This document shows positions 38,501 to 51,800 of a stretch of DNA of 64,000 nt, in pieces (the stretch's first letter is position 1; every line of letters starts with the position of its first letter). Source of the stretch: Oreocharis arfaki (Eukaryota; Chordata; Aves; Passeriformes; Paramythiidae). The notes below the pieces were generated by a model. The model saw only the letters and a program-made list of their open reading frames with translations, ran no database searches and was not told where the DNA came from. A program made the translations under genes and the position numbers. The DNA lies in assembly GCA_013398015.1 (NCBI GenBank), contig VZRR01011618.1, positions 2,359,340-2,423,339 on the forward strand. The letters run 5' to 3'.

Positions 38501-41500
38501 CACCCGTGAGCTTCAGAACTCCCTCTGATGAGAATAAATATTTTTTACCAATGTACTGCAGCCTAATGCAGTTGTTTTATTCTATTCATTTGAAATTGTG
38601 TTACATGTAAAACATTCGACAGATGACAGTGTGCATATGTTTTACCAATAAATATGCATATTGACTACACAAGAAATGGCTTGCTGGCAGAATATGTTTT
38701 ACATATACTTAGGGGGCTGATGCTATGAAGTTACACATCCACAGAGACGAAAGTTATTTCCATTGAAACACACATGGCATCAAGCTTTTCCACAGAATTA
38801 AAGCACCCCTCTGTTACTGGTTTTTAGGATCATATGCACAGAAAGAGAGCTCAATAATACTAATATAATTTCTCTCTTCCCGGAACATCCCAAACATTTC
38901 CAAAACAGCCTAGATCCCGCTGGCTTTACACACAGGAGGTGATCTGTGTGTGTCTCATGGGCTGAGCAGATGGGATAAAGTCTCCAGTGGAACGTAATGT
39001 ATACACTAGGTCACATAATCATACACAGGATAAACATGCAACTTCTACACCTTGGAATAGCACTGCAATGTTAAGTGTCTTTCTCTAAAGTGCAGTAGCT
39101 ATTTATTTATCCAAGACAATTTAGAGCTGTTAATATATTTACAGAACAATGGCATCAGCAGAAGGTGACTAGCAAGGCCCATATAAACTTTCACCAAAAG
39201 TCTGAAATTAATTTCTACCACCTCCTAGCCATCCATTCGTTTGGATGCATGGATTCAAATAAAGTTTTCCAAAACAGAATGAAAATTACAACATTTACAC
39301 TAATAAACAAACTGAGGCAAAATAAATTCCATCCCTAAAGACTTCCAAAAATTGGAATGAACAAATCCTAGAAAATATAATGTAGTAGCAGTTTTACACA
39401 CAAGAAGAGAGGTTATGCTCTCACATCCACACTGACCATGCAGATTCTAATCAATGCAAAGAACAACAGTCCTCTCTTCAAAGATAATCTAAAGAAATTG
39501 ACAAACACTGAGTACAGCCCAGTAGTCCCAATTTATGAATATATTACAAGTATCAGAAAGAATATTGTTTAAAGTCCTTCTGTCATTTGGTTGCAGCACC
39601 CCTAAGCAGCAGTAGGGTCTCCCAGAACTGGGCTGGTAAATCATGGGATCCTGGTGCAGCCCAACAGTTTGTCACATCCTGAGACTTCTCTCAACACACT
39701 CCCCCCCAGTTGTCTGAAAACCCCGGCATTCTGAAATGAACACACTTAACCCAGTCAACATTTTCTTACACCACTAAATTACATTTTCCTCTTCTGACCA
39801 CAGAAGAATAAATCATGGTAAAAGTAATCAGGTACACCCTGAAGGATTGTCCTTGCCCAGCCTTTTCCTCAGCTTTCACAGAACATCACAGCTGGAATCT
39901 GAAGTGTGTGACACTTTGGAAGACCATAACAAAAAGAGGGTGAATCTACAAAGTACTACAGCAGAGCACTTTCCACCAGCCTGGCTTAAGTCTCTCACTC
40001 TCCCAGGGGTGTTAGGCACAGCCCATCTCAGTTCCTTTCCAAATGCTCTCTAGCCAATGCCCTTTTTGTCCAGCTCTTCTAAAGAGTTAACTGCCCAGGA
40101 CAAAGTAATTTACGCTTCTGGATGAGTCCAGAGAAAAACTCAAAGCAAACATAGAAAAAGGCTGGAGCTGATGTAACCTGAGACAGTGCACACCCTGTAG
40201 TCAAAAGGTGGAAAGCTCAAACTGTATTGTAGGAGAATCACTCAATCAAGGAGTGACGCAAGCAGAACCACAAGAAAGCTCACAATAACAAACCCAGCAG
40301 TTCAGAGGACCACAGTGAGCCCTGGGCCTTGCACGGGTACAGTCCCTGAGGAAATGGGCTATCCTGGATAGAGGCCATCCTAGCAAAGAGCTCCAGCCAC
40401 AAGTGTGGTTCAGGGATTGCACAATTTGCAGCTGAGCTGCTGAGCTGTGGCCTCCTTCCCACACCACCTTTGAAAAGAGCTCCTGTGAGCTGCAAAGCAG
40501 TCAGCTTCCATGAAGCAACTGGAGACAGTGAGCAGAAGGTACAGCAGAGACTCAGAGCATTGATGTTTAATTTTCTCAGCAATTGTCACTGGAGTCACTG
40601 AATAGTAGGAGAGGGGCTCACGTGCTTCTAGTGCAGTGCCAACAACACAGTCACAGAAATCAAAGTCAAAGAGCAGCTTTAAACAACTCCAGTCAACACT
40701 GGTAACAGCTCAGCAAGGGGTGCTCAGCTTCATGAAATGCTGCCAGCAAAGGGGAAAGGTTTAGAGACATTCAGGAGGTCTGTATGGTGCTGTGGGGACT
40801 TTTACTGCAGAACATCTGGAAAAAGGGCTGGAAATGAGTTGCATATTTTTTTTTTAAATCCATTTTCCTAGATTTGAATTAGCTATCACATTTCTTTGAC
40901 TACTTCAGTCTCCTGAAAGGGTACGCCAATTTTTGTTCCTACAAAATGGTTTGTAAGATCTTTTGGAAACAAATGGTCAGAGACCCCACCTTGCACTGTA
41001 TCTGAAGGAAGTCCAAGCAAACACTGCCTTCTCACGTCATGCTGGGCATGAGCTCAGTGCTGACCCAGCGGGAGGATTGCCATCAGCTGAGTCACCAAGA
41101 CCACTTCCTGCAGCTCCTCTGTGGTCCTTGAGGTATCCAGCTCTGGAGCGGCACTGACCTTGTCTGACCTCAGAGGGTTTGGAGAGCCCAGCACGAAGAA
41201 ATTTCCATGTGAGCTGCGCTCTCTGAGGGGCTCCTACATTCATGCTAAGCTACATGGTTCCACTGCAATGGGTAAAAGGTTATGAAGAGAAGGAAGCACA
41301 GTAGGTATTTCCCTGTATGGAAATCATGTTTGTGAAGACAATTTTACAGCACTCAGCACAGACATGCTTAAGCAGCAGCTCAGTTGTGGTGCAGTGCACG
41401 GGGAGAGTACAAAACCCATGAGAGGCAGATCTGATGGAGTGAGCTATGGGGATGCACTCACACAAGCAGCAAGAAAATCCTCTGAAGCTTTCCATCCTGT

Positions 41501-41830
41501 GTTCTCTGTATACACCACATCTGCTCCAGAACGACAGAAGACTATTTTAGGCACAGTTTATGGAGTTTTTAAAAATGTTATTGGGACTATATTTTGTATC
41601 CTTTTGCCAGTAAAGCCAGATGACTGCACCATGAGCTAGATCTCCAGATGGTTTAAATCACGGGTCTTGCTCTAATTTGCTCCAGCAAAGGATCTGGCCC
41701 CATGAGTCTAACTACACGAGGTAGATGAAACTATAAAGAATGTGCCAAATGAGCTAAAATAGCTTTTCTAAAAATAAATACCACAACAGGACTTCCAGTG
41801 CTACACATAGGCATTAGGTCTGTCAAAATA
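35521..41830. other. Noncoding, gene-desert-like sequence
   Basis: More than 6 kb with no exon, RNA gene or recognised repeat. Between about 36.6 and 39.8 kb there is almost no open frame of 60 codons. A T-run lies near 40847-40857. Confidence 0.55.
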
Positions 41831-42194
41831 GAGTTGCCAATCCCAGGCGTTCAAAAATCATGAGTTGGACATAAGGCTGGCTTTAAAAAAGCCCACAAGA
41901 TTAAAAAGAAAAAAGTAAACAGTAATATCTATGTACCTCTTTTGGTTTGCATTCTTGGTGTTTTTGAGTCCTCAGGACAAACCTTGGTCATCTTTTAAAG
42001 CTTTCTCTTTTTTTCCTTCTTTCGTCTTTTTTTTTTTTTTCCCTTGGAAGCATCAGGGCTAGAAACTTGCTGCTAAGAAAAGAATGTTAAAAAAAGAGAG
42101 AGAAAGATTCTCATGTAATTGCCTGACTTCAGAAACTAAGCTTTTAAGAAGAATATCATGAGACTCATGATAAAATCATGAGAGTTGGCAACAC
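41831..42194. mobile_element. MITE-like nonautonomous DNA transposon
   Basis: The left end reads GAGTTGCCAATCCCA and the right end, reverse-complemented, GTGTTGCCAACTCTCA, so the ends form an imperfect terminal inverted repeat with a shared GTTGCCAA core. A TA dinucleotide flanks both sides (41829-41830 and 42195-42196), consistent with a Tc1/mariner-type TA target duplication. ATCATGAG-type motifs recur near both ends. The interior holds a pyrimidine tract (42000-42043) and no open frame. I recall elements with the same ends, including the 'CTCATGATAAAATCATGAGAG' type right end in shortened form, as common in reptile and bird DNA; the family name is not assigned. The element is diverged and inactive. 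Confidence 0.7.
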
Positions 42195-44304
42195 TATTAG
42201 TGAGCTGGAAATGATATAAAGCTCCCACTACTGCAGTCTATGAAGTATTGGACTTTTAGTCACAAGCTTTTTATGCACAGAAAACCTGTCACTGCCATAT
42301 AGCTGGGCTTTTCATTGCCACGGTCTTCAGATTTCCATTAGATCAATTCAGATAGTTTCTAGGGACCTTCTGTTTGTATGCAGTCAAAAAATACTTGGCA
42401 ACAAAAGACTTGCAGCAAATTGCAGATGGACACAAATGGGAATGGGCTCAAAGCACGCTGGGAGCCCGAAGGAAGGGCTACATCTGGGGGAAATGAAGTA
42501 TTTCCACACGGCTGTATTTGCTGGACTTGCACAGCTCTCTGAAGAGCCAAACCCTCCCCCAGAGATGGATCTGCAAATCCACCTTTTACACTGAAAAACT
42601 AGTAGGATCCCAGGGCAGGGAAAGAACAAACAAACCCACAAAGAATTGCTTTGGCAACTGGACATCTGTAAAACGCACGGAAAAGATTACCACATAACAA
42701 GGGCAAGGAAGCTCCCAGCAGCGCTGGGCACCAGAAGTGTCCTGATTATTGTGTCCAATCTGTGCTAATCCACCACAACAGGAGTAATCCAAATTAGATG
42801 TGCGAAGAAGTGAGATTACCACCTTCCAGGACATAGCCAGTTTGGGGCGTTGTTCCCCCTCTCAAAAAGGGATTATGTGACCTTTATGTGTCTGATGCTG
42901 CTACAGTACAATAGGTCAGTCCAGCTGTAACAGGCTCCAGTCAACTCTATGAGATGCCAAGGTCCTTACCTAGGTCCCAGGAAAGTGGGAGATTGCTCCA
43001 TGCCCTGGAAAACCTATTAGGAAGCATTGATCTTCTCAAATGAAAGTTCGAAAGACTTGCTTTAGAGTTAGGAAAACAGATACAGATAGGTGTGAGTACA
43101 TCACACCTCTCTGGGACTGTTAAAAGGCCTCCACTGCTGAAGCAATAGCACGTGACAAAGCTAACACATCCAGAAGTGTAATTTGTTATTTGCCTTTGTA
43201 TGCAAAGCTCACTCATTCTCCTTCAGAAGGGAAATTTCAGGTGCCAGTGGCTGCTTTGAGGCTAATGGACATTAAATCCCCCCCACTGTTGGGGAAATCT
43301 GTGCTGTAGTTTTAGCTGGAGAGATTTTGACCCTAAAGGAGCTCATCTACTTCCTCAGCACAGGCTGCAGAGCCAGGAGAGCACTACAGCAAATTTAGTC
43401 TTGGGTAAGGGAGAAGTTACCAGGACCAACTGTCATCGATGTTGCACCAAAGTAAAGCAGAAAAAATTCCATTAAACTCAGTGAATGACACTAGCACAAG
43501 TCCCAGTAGAATTTCTTAAGGTTATCAATAACAAATTCCAGGGGAGAAAATCTGCACCCAGATGAAGTGTCCTGTGAGTCAAGGTTATCTTTCCAGGGAT
43601 CTGTAACAATTTATGGGTTTGAATGAAACAAGAAAAACCTGGTAGTTATAGCAGAGTCTGCTTTGAATTTTGAAGCCAGAACTGGAACCTGGAGAACCTC
43701 ATGCAAGCACAGGAGCATCAGGACTGCAGATTCTATTGCTGAGACTTTTTGAAGTCCTGGACCTGCCCAAACGAAAGAAGCTCATCACTTGCAAGGGAAA
43801 AGGGCACTGAAAAACTCTGGAATACAGAACCAGGAGAGCTACCAGCTCTTAGAAAGTCTGTTAAATTCCTTTAGCATTCAGAGAACAAAAAAATTGTTTT
43901 GTGTCATAGTGCTAGACTTTTTGAGATGCCTTGTGTCCAGAAATCCCAAAGAGCCACAACACACATCCTAGATCTGTAGGAGAGTGGTTTGGCCAACACA
44001 CTCCTTCCTGCAGAGCCCCAGAGGAGTGTGCAGGTCATGTGGAGATGCAAAGTGCATCTGATGTATGCACATCATCTCTCAGGAACCATGTGTCCTGCTG
44101 TGTAGGTACTGAAATGTCAGACTGTGCTCAGAGATCCATCAATAAGTAAACGAATTTGTTGAATTCTAAACAAATTGGTGAAGAGCACATCACCATATCT
44201 ATTCTGGTTCCAATGTATTTGTATATGAAACAGTTCAACTACAAAGCTGGCAAGTAGACGATGCTCAATTAACAGACCAGAATGAGGATTTCAACTATGA
44301 CAAT

Positions 44305-44318
44305 ATGCCACCTAGTGG
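44305..44318 (-). promoter_or_regulatory. CTCF-like motif (13 of 14)
   Basis: ATGCCACCTAGTGG matches the reverse form of the CTCF core consensus (SYGCCMYCTRSTGG) at all positions except the first. CTCF binds such sites to form insulators and loop anchors. By motif orientation it lies on the minus strand. Occupancy is unknown. Confidence 0.4.
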
Positions 44319-45406
44319 GAAAGTGAAATTCGCACCTTAACCAGGCACTTAGATGGCTAAAAAAACCTTTGTGAAGCTTGGCAAGAGTGAAACGACCTGT
44401 TTTAGAAAAGTGGGAGATGCACAGGCAAGGCTCTCCATGGATAAGTAACCCTCGGTTGGCATTTTAACCTCCCAAGGGCAGTGCATCTGGTCATAGATGT
44501 ATAACATGAATATATAACATGTTTATACCACGTATGATGCCCATAACATTACTTGTGTGTGTGTGCTCTGGTGTATTTACAACAGAACCAGACAGAACTT
44601 TGTTAAAAGTCACCACACAGCATCCATCGATGTGATAACTGAGCACAGCCCAAGTCACCCTCTAGCAACCCAACAACGAAATGTCACACAGCTAAGGGAG
44701 ACTGCACATGGCTTCAACGCCGTCCTAAGATGTGTATACAGAGCCAAATCTCCCCATGGGATTCTGTATCATTCTCTTGGTGATTAGCATCCAGGGGAAC
44801 ATGCCACCCTTTTGAAGCACAGGAAATCTGGTCCTCAGGATACCGCTGAAGACAGCAACTTTTTTGTGGGGAAGACACTACTGGAGCTGTAGGATGACAC
44901 TATTTTTGGAGAGAGCTGCTTAGGACAGACAATTTGTAAGAGTCAGCACTTCTTGAGAAGTGAGCAACTTTTTTTTAATGGTAAATGTATTTGTGGAAGT
45001 TTAATGGTAACACTGGCTGTTCAGCTGTATTTCTGGCATCTCTGGAATTAACTTTCAGTTGCTGCTGGCTGGCTTTTTGCTTTGCCTGACCCTGGGAAAA
45101 AAAGAGGTACCACCAAATCACTCCTCAATTTCCTTACACATCACCATCAGGTAATTCCCTCCACTGTGACCAGGGTATTCAGGAGGGAGCCCACATTTCG
45201 TTGTCCAACTTTAGGTCAAGTCAGATCTGATTAATTTGTTTGCTGCTATTGGTTTTACACAGATGTGCAATTCCATGTCACAGAAAGATGTTTCTTTAAG
45301 GACTGGCTCTTGTTTGTTTATTTTTCTACAGGACACAAAGACTTTTTTTAGTCTGAAGTTTCAGAGTTATTAGTTCACACAAAATGTGATTGTTCCAAGT
45401 CCAACT

Positions 45407-45420
45407 CTGCCATCTCGTGG
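45407..45420 (-). promoter_or_regulatory. CTCF-like motif (13 of 14)
   Basis: CTGCCATCTCGTGG matches the reverse CTCF core consensus except for C at the R position. It has the same orientation as the site 1.1 kb to the left and lies about 90 bases before a CR1 fragment. Note that a CpG lies inside the core, so methylation could affect binding. Confidence 0.4.
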
Positions 45421-45496
45421 TAGATATTAAAAGGTACTGTTAAACCTTTCATAACTCCTGGCGATAACGCTGTATACTGGATATAAAATACGTTTG

Positions 45497-45852
45497 CTGG
45501 AGACCCGTAAGCTTATACCAGCCTTCCAGTAACTGAGGGAGGCCTACAAGAAAGCTGGAGAGAGACTTTTTACAAGGTCATGGAGTAATAGGACAAGGGG
45601 CAATGGCATTAAACTGAAACAGGGCAGGCTTAAATTAGAAACAAGGAAGACATTCTTCACTCTTGAGTGTCGTGAGGCACTGGCACAGGTTGCCCAGAGA
45701 AGCTGTGGATGCCCCATCCATGGAAGTGTTCAAGGCCAGATGGGATGGGGCCCTGAGCAAACTGGTCTAGTGGAAGGTGTCCCTGTCCAAGGCATGGGGC
45801 TTGAAACTAGGTAATCTCTGAGATCCTTTCCATCTCAAACCATTCTATGATT
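45497..45852 (+). mobile_element. CR1 LINE 3'-end fragment, avian type
   Basis: This is the best-preserved CR1 in the window. In order it shows 'CAGCCTTCCAGTAACTGAGG', 'GGCCTACAAGAAAGCTGGAG', 'GACTTTTTACAAGG', 'TTAAACTGAAACAGGGC', 'GGTTGCCCAGAGAAGC', 'GATGCCCC', 'GTTCAAGGCCAG', 'CTGGTCTAGTGGAAGGTGTC' and the end 'CCATTCTATGATTT', with a single terminal octamer unit. These are the standard landmarks of avian CR1 3' ends (ORF2 C-terminus and 3' UTR). It is 5'-truncated, about 355 bases long, and not open. Confidence 0.92.
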
Positions 45853-48800
45853 TCACCATTATAAAGTATTTATAGTAAATATTCTCTTCTGCATTGCAAG
45901 GAATACCTCCATCCTTCAATGAGATAGGTTAAAAAGTGAATTACCTCTGAAGCTGTTTGCTTTACATTTTGTTTTGGATAATGAAAGGCTGACATTTGTT
46001 TCACATTTGTGAGGAGCTGGCTTGTAGTCAGGTTTACTTCCCAGTTCTCATGCAATGGTTCCATGCTGCAGTGTTTGGATTATAAACAGGGGAGTATTTA
46101 AACTCAGGCAATTACTTTTCCTCCTCACTGAGGTCTAGGTAGGAGCCAAGTTTTGAACAAAGCAGTTCAGTCAATTATATGCAAAAATTATTATAAAGCA
46201 AAGAACCATTTAAACCTTTTTGGAAAACTGATATTTGCACAGTGCCAAGACTCAACTCAAAGTAGATTCCTCTCTGAAACCAGTGACCTAGCCTGTCTCC
46301 CACACTGGGAACAGACACTTCAGAGGAAGGAGTAAGAAATCACTTTCAAAGAGTGACTCATCTTGGTCTTTTCCTCCTTCCCTGTACAGCCAGCAGTTGG
46401 CAAGACAGGGAAAACAAACACCTTGTTCTCACTGTGACGTTGCACTCACACCTAGTGTAGCAACATGAACTTCCCTTCACCCTGTCTCACCATTCAGGTC
46501 TCAAGTGTGCCCCTCTTGAAATGAAATCTTGACTTACTCAGTATCTGAAAAAGCCACAGCTTGGTGTCCCGCACACCTTATAAAGGACTGAAGTGCTGAT
46601 GGCCTCTGTGTCAAACGAAATCACTGCAGACTGGCAGGGAGCTGAGCTCCAGACATGGACCAGAACATTGCTATGTTGAGCCCAGGGGAGCCTCCAGTCA
46701 CCAGGTCCAAAATATTCAGGGTGGTTCAAGAGACCAGCACCTTGTCAACCTTCACCACTAATGCATTTTCCCCATCTAATTTTGTTCTGCTGACACCTTT
46801 AATGCTGGCATGCACATCCTTCTCAGATGTAGCAAGGCACTGGATTTGGAGCTCTGGTTTGAAGCCACATCAAATTACAACAACCTTTCAAATATACAAA
46901 CATAGATTGAAAGTTCTGGTGTGGCCTTTCCCATTCCTTTCCCTTCTTCTACTAAAACAATTTATGCATAAAGAACTGCAAACTCATGAGCAGACCTGTA
47001 GAAAATAAAAGGTGTCACAAAGGGCTTGCAAATTAGTGCCTTACATCCAGCCAAGCTCATCTCCTACTTCCCAGTCACATCATCTTTGTCCTCCCAGTTT
47101 CCTACCTGCTGCAGCGACATGTCTCCTGCGGCACCTTGGAGGAGGCCAAGCTTGGCAGCTGAAGAAGCCAGATGTCAGGGTCTACAAAGAAAGTTTTCAG
47201 CAGTGGCAGCTGCTTGTCAGATCACGTTCCCCCGAAGGCTTATGTTTGGCTCTGATGGTGTGTCTGTTGGTGGCCATGGCTGGTCTTCCTAAAAGTCATA
47301 TGTGGGATCAGCTCCCAGTGGGAAACTCAAGTTTCTTCTCCTGAAAGGCAGCCTCCACTGATTTGTAGCTCTGAGAAAATGTTCTTTCTTTTTTCTCATG
47401 TTCTCAGAAAGAGTTTATGATCAGTTCGTATAAAACTGAATTATTAAGAAAGGCGATTTTCCATAACTTCTAAAGAAGAGAATGAAACCCCTTTTATTTG
47501 TGTGGTTTTAAATTATAACTTCCATAATAACAAATATATACATTCTTACCTACAAAAGTTTTTATCATTGGATAGGAACTGGCTTTGGGATATTTATGAT
47601 GGGTATTGATCTTCATTTGAAGCAGAGGAAAGTAAGACAGATCCTTTGGAACTCAGGCACTCCATAAGCACTTAAATGAGTTTTCGGCTATGAGATTACC
47701 TTGTAAACATAATGATCAAACGAGGCTTCAGAATGACATGTTAGAAAAGTCAGCATTTACCCACAGATTGAAAATATTTGAGGCAATCTCTGTCACAAAG
47801 TAAACAGAGACCTGTGTTGTTAAATGAGGCTTCACCTTGAACTGTGAGTCATGCAAACACCATGTCTGTCTTCAAGTACTCTTCCCCTTTTTCTCTGGGC
47901 AGGTCTGTTGGAAGATGGCATTTTTCTGCTGCTGCTGGCTCTGCTCTTGCTGCCTGGGCACTGGCTTGGTGGCTGGTCACAAACCTGGGAGTCAGGATTT
48001 TGGCTGCTGTTGCCTGTAAAAGGAGGAGAGCACACTCACAAAGAGGGCACAGGACATTGCTGAAACCGTTAACCACGGTGGTGCTAAGGGCCCTGTAAAT
48101 ATTCAGTTTGATGGCTCATAAGAACAAATGCCTTGGACTGAGAAGAACATTAACCCTATTCCTGTTCTACCAGGGAAGGATGCCAGGTCCTGCTGCCGAT
48201 CCCTGTGGCTGTCCCACCTGAAGAGAGCACTGTTACCAGCCTGAGCAGTTCCTGAGGATTTGGATGCTGCAGTGCACCACCTGAGTGTCTGTCAGTCATA
48301 ACCTCTCATCCTCTCAGACACTTCTTTGGACAGTGAATGACATCAGCAATATGTGATACAGAGACATTTAATTTCAGATTTTAAATTTACAGTCCTTGAA
48401 GTTGATGAAGCGTTCCTCTGTAAGATATTCTGAGGATACAGGGCACAAAGCATACCCTGCAGAATTTCCATTCTCTTAGGTCAGACCCTTCTTGTCCTGG
48501 AAACTTTCAACTTCTCTTTCTGCTTCTCTCTGCCCTTGCCAGAATTGCTGGATTTTTTGTCAGATGCCACTGCTCACTGAAAGCACCACTGCTGCTGAAT
48601 GTGGGGCAGCATACAGGCTCTTAATAAGGATCCTACAGGTCAACTCAAGACACATGCAGATTACTAAAATTTAATCTGAATAATTTTGCTAGATTAAGAC
48701 AGGTTTCATAATTTCTGCAGTTACTTAAGGAGCCAATACCTGACACGTGAGGAGCCGCTTCATTTTTCAGTTCCCTGATAGCATAACCCTATGGACAGCC

Positions 48801-51800
48801 AAAACCTCTCTCACATTTCAACATCATTCTCCCACCTTCCCTACAGACAAAGTTTTCTGGAGTAGCCTCAGCTGAGTTAGCTGTGATGATGTGAACTGTG
48901 CTGTACAGCTCAGACCAGCTGATGGAGACACCCCTTACATGTATTATTTTTACAGCAGCTGTGAACAGCAGCTTAATGTATCACAATGAAAGCTTCATGG
49001 GTGGCTATGGTAATGACATTAAAAGAGAGACATGGACTACAGAGAAGCCCTGGCATGCAAAGAGGAGTTTCAGAGGTGTGCAGTGGCCTGCTCATGGTGA
49101 CAATCACAGTGGCTGCAGGGTGTGAGCTGGGGGCTATGCTCTAGTGCCAGTCTCCTGGCATGGATGCCACACGGACCTCTGCTTTGACCTCAGCAAAGCA
49201 GCCATATACCATCAGCGCTGCAAAAGCTGCAGGAGCTCCTCCCCTGTCTCTCAGAGTGTCTCACTGCTGTTGGCATCTTTATGGGATTAGATGAGATTTA
49301 TCGTGCCATAGTACATGGACACAGGTAAGGAATCCAGCTGATTCCTTTGTGTTTCCTTCAGGCCAAAGGGATGCTCACCCATGGTTTCTGTCCTACCTCC
49401 AAGGCAAATGAGCTGTATCACTGCTTAACAGCTCTGTTGTCTTTAAATCAGTGCAGCTTTCATCAGCACAGGTAGTTAGGATTTCTCTTGTCACGTCAGG
49501 GCATCAACAGAAAACTGTACAGCTTTTCCAACCTGGGTTGCACTTTTGCTACATCTAACTCTGGTGACGCCCTCAGAGATCCAGGCAGGGACTGCCCCAG
49601 GCCAGGCAGTAGATGGCACCAATGTACAGCAGTTACAGTATGCACAAAAACAGCTATAAGGAAAAAAAAATCACACTGCTCTTGCTGCTTACAGCCCTTC
49701 TGTTTGATCTTGGCTCAAAAACATCTTTTCTAATGATCATTTCTCCACAGCAAAACCCAGATCCCTGCACCCTCAGGTGTAAGCACAATTCAAGGCTCTC
49801 TGTGATCAGCTTGTCTCTTTTCTTCTTCAATTCACCATTCTATAAAATCAACACAAGAATTAGGAAGCAGGATCTCCTCATCTCTGCTTCATGCCTGTAG
49901 CAGATCATTAACATCCTGTACCGCTGTCCTCCCAGCTGCTAAACCTGGTTCATAGTCAGGGTACCCGTGCGCAGCCCCAAATTTCAAGCTGAAAACCACA
50001 TTTGAATGCGGAGAGAACTTCTTTGGGAGGGGTGCTGCTGGTTCCCCTCCCTCTCTGTAGTCTGGACCATAATCTGCTTCCTAGGAGCCGTTGGTGAGTT
50101 TTCTCCGATGGAGATATCTGGCTATCACAAGATCCTTGGACATCAGCAGAACTGACTCTTTCTTGCTCTTCACCAGAAACATGTTATAGTTTGTTTCACA
50201 TCCTTTGCTATTGCTCTTAAGCTTCTGACAGTCGTTTTATGGCCTGTGATATGGATTTCGATACAGGAGAAAGAGGCATGTATAGACCTTTAAAGCCTTC
50301 ATGTATGTTAACATGGTTGCCTGCAATTTTTGAGGTCTGTCATTATTCAGTTGCTTTTTTAGTCCTAATTTCTTGGTGCACTGAGGATTGCCTCACACTT
50401 TGCTTACCTGTACTCATAACTCCAGTTTAGATCTGCAGCAGGATGAGGAACTCTTGTCTTCATGCCTTTGCTTACAAAGGGGAACACAAGGCAATAGAGT
50501 CCATGGCACTGCTTTAAATACCTCCTGAATAATCATGACAGTGCCATTTGGTGTCTTTCCTCCCCTCCTCTCCTCCTGTAGTCACTCGAGGTTCAGATCC
50601 AGGCTGCCAAAACTAGCTAAGCATCTCCCAACTCTGTAAAGCCCACAAGGCAGACTGTTTGTACTTACAGAGGGGTTTCACCTGAGACCTGCAGGGTCAC
50701 AGTTTCTCCAGAGGCAGAAAGAGAAACACCTTCAGAGTGGTAAAAGGCTATTCTGGCTACCATATTTTAAAGTATTTCAAAGCATTATTTCTATAGAACA
50801 GATAATTTTCCTGAAACTTTAAAATAGGGATAAAAAAACCACAAGAAAACCTGGCAAGCTGTCACTATCCTCCTACAGCTTTTAGCCAGCTCTTCTTTAT
50901 GATAAACACATTATTGGCCCTATGTAATTTTCATATTCCCAGCAATTGTTCAGTTTGGTCTGCACCCTTCTCTCCTACTCTAATTCCACTCACAGAGGAG
51001 TTTGTTTCAAGGAACTTGAAGTTTTAGGATAAGTTTCAGCTATGGTGGTGTGTCCACCTGAGTTCATTAGAAGGTGAGCTCCCTTTGCTTAACTGAGTCA
51101 GAATAACCTTATTCTGAATAACATTAAGGTACTTGAGGGGAATCTCTTTGGCTCCGGAAGACAAATTATAAAAGACTTCAAGTCTCAGTGGAATCTCCAA
51201 CAGTTCTGAAGATCCTGCTCTGTGGGGATTTCAGATGGTCCAGTAGGCACTACAGAGAAATTTAGGAGACAGAGCCTCTCTAGAAGCACTGATTTATTTT
51301 CTGTCCTTGTCAGAATTGCTTAAATCTCTGCAGTCTCCTTTCTTCATCTCCCCTTCCTTTCCTCGCCAGGGTGCAGTTACGAGACTGGAAGTAAACAGTC
51401 AGATATTTGCTCTGTGTTAATAAAATCACATATAAATCCCTTCATCCCCAGTTCTAAGGACAATAAAGTAAAACATTTGTGAAGAATTATAATCCACTTT
51501 GTTCTGAAACAACCTTGAAAGCCAAAGAAAGATTTCACATCAGCATCTAGTTTTACACCAACAGGCACATTTAGAACATTATGACTCATGTAAGTATTTC
51601 TGGGTCAGAGGAAAAAGGGTTATTTACCTTTTGCAGAAGAGCTACAGTCCTTCAAGGGAGAGGAAAAAGCAAATTGGAACATTGTAGCTGGGTCATTGGG
51701 ACCAGGTTTCTACAGTCTCTGCCACAGTATATAAAAGGCAAGTAAGGAAAGAAATACTTCTTTCTCCTTTACCTTCCCCCCAGCCCTAGACATCTCTAAC

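Larger units (their letters stand above)
42195..45496. other. Noncoding sequence
   Basis: No exon is recognised. It contains a short GT run near 44554-44564 and two CTCF-like sites listed separately. The last bases adjoin a CR1 fragment. Confidence 0.5.

Noticed and set aside
47012..48103. Cluster of overlapping frames as a gene
   Set aside because: Frames on both strands and in several phases overlap with no recognisable domain, which is typical of chance.
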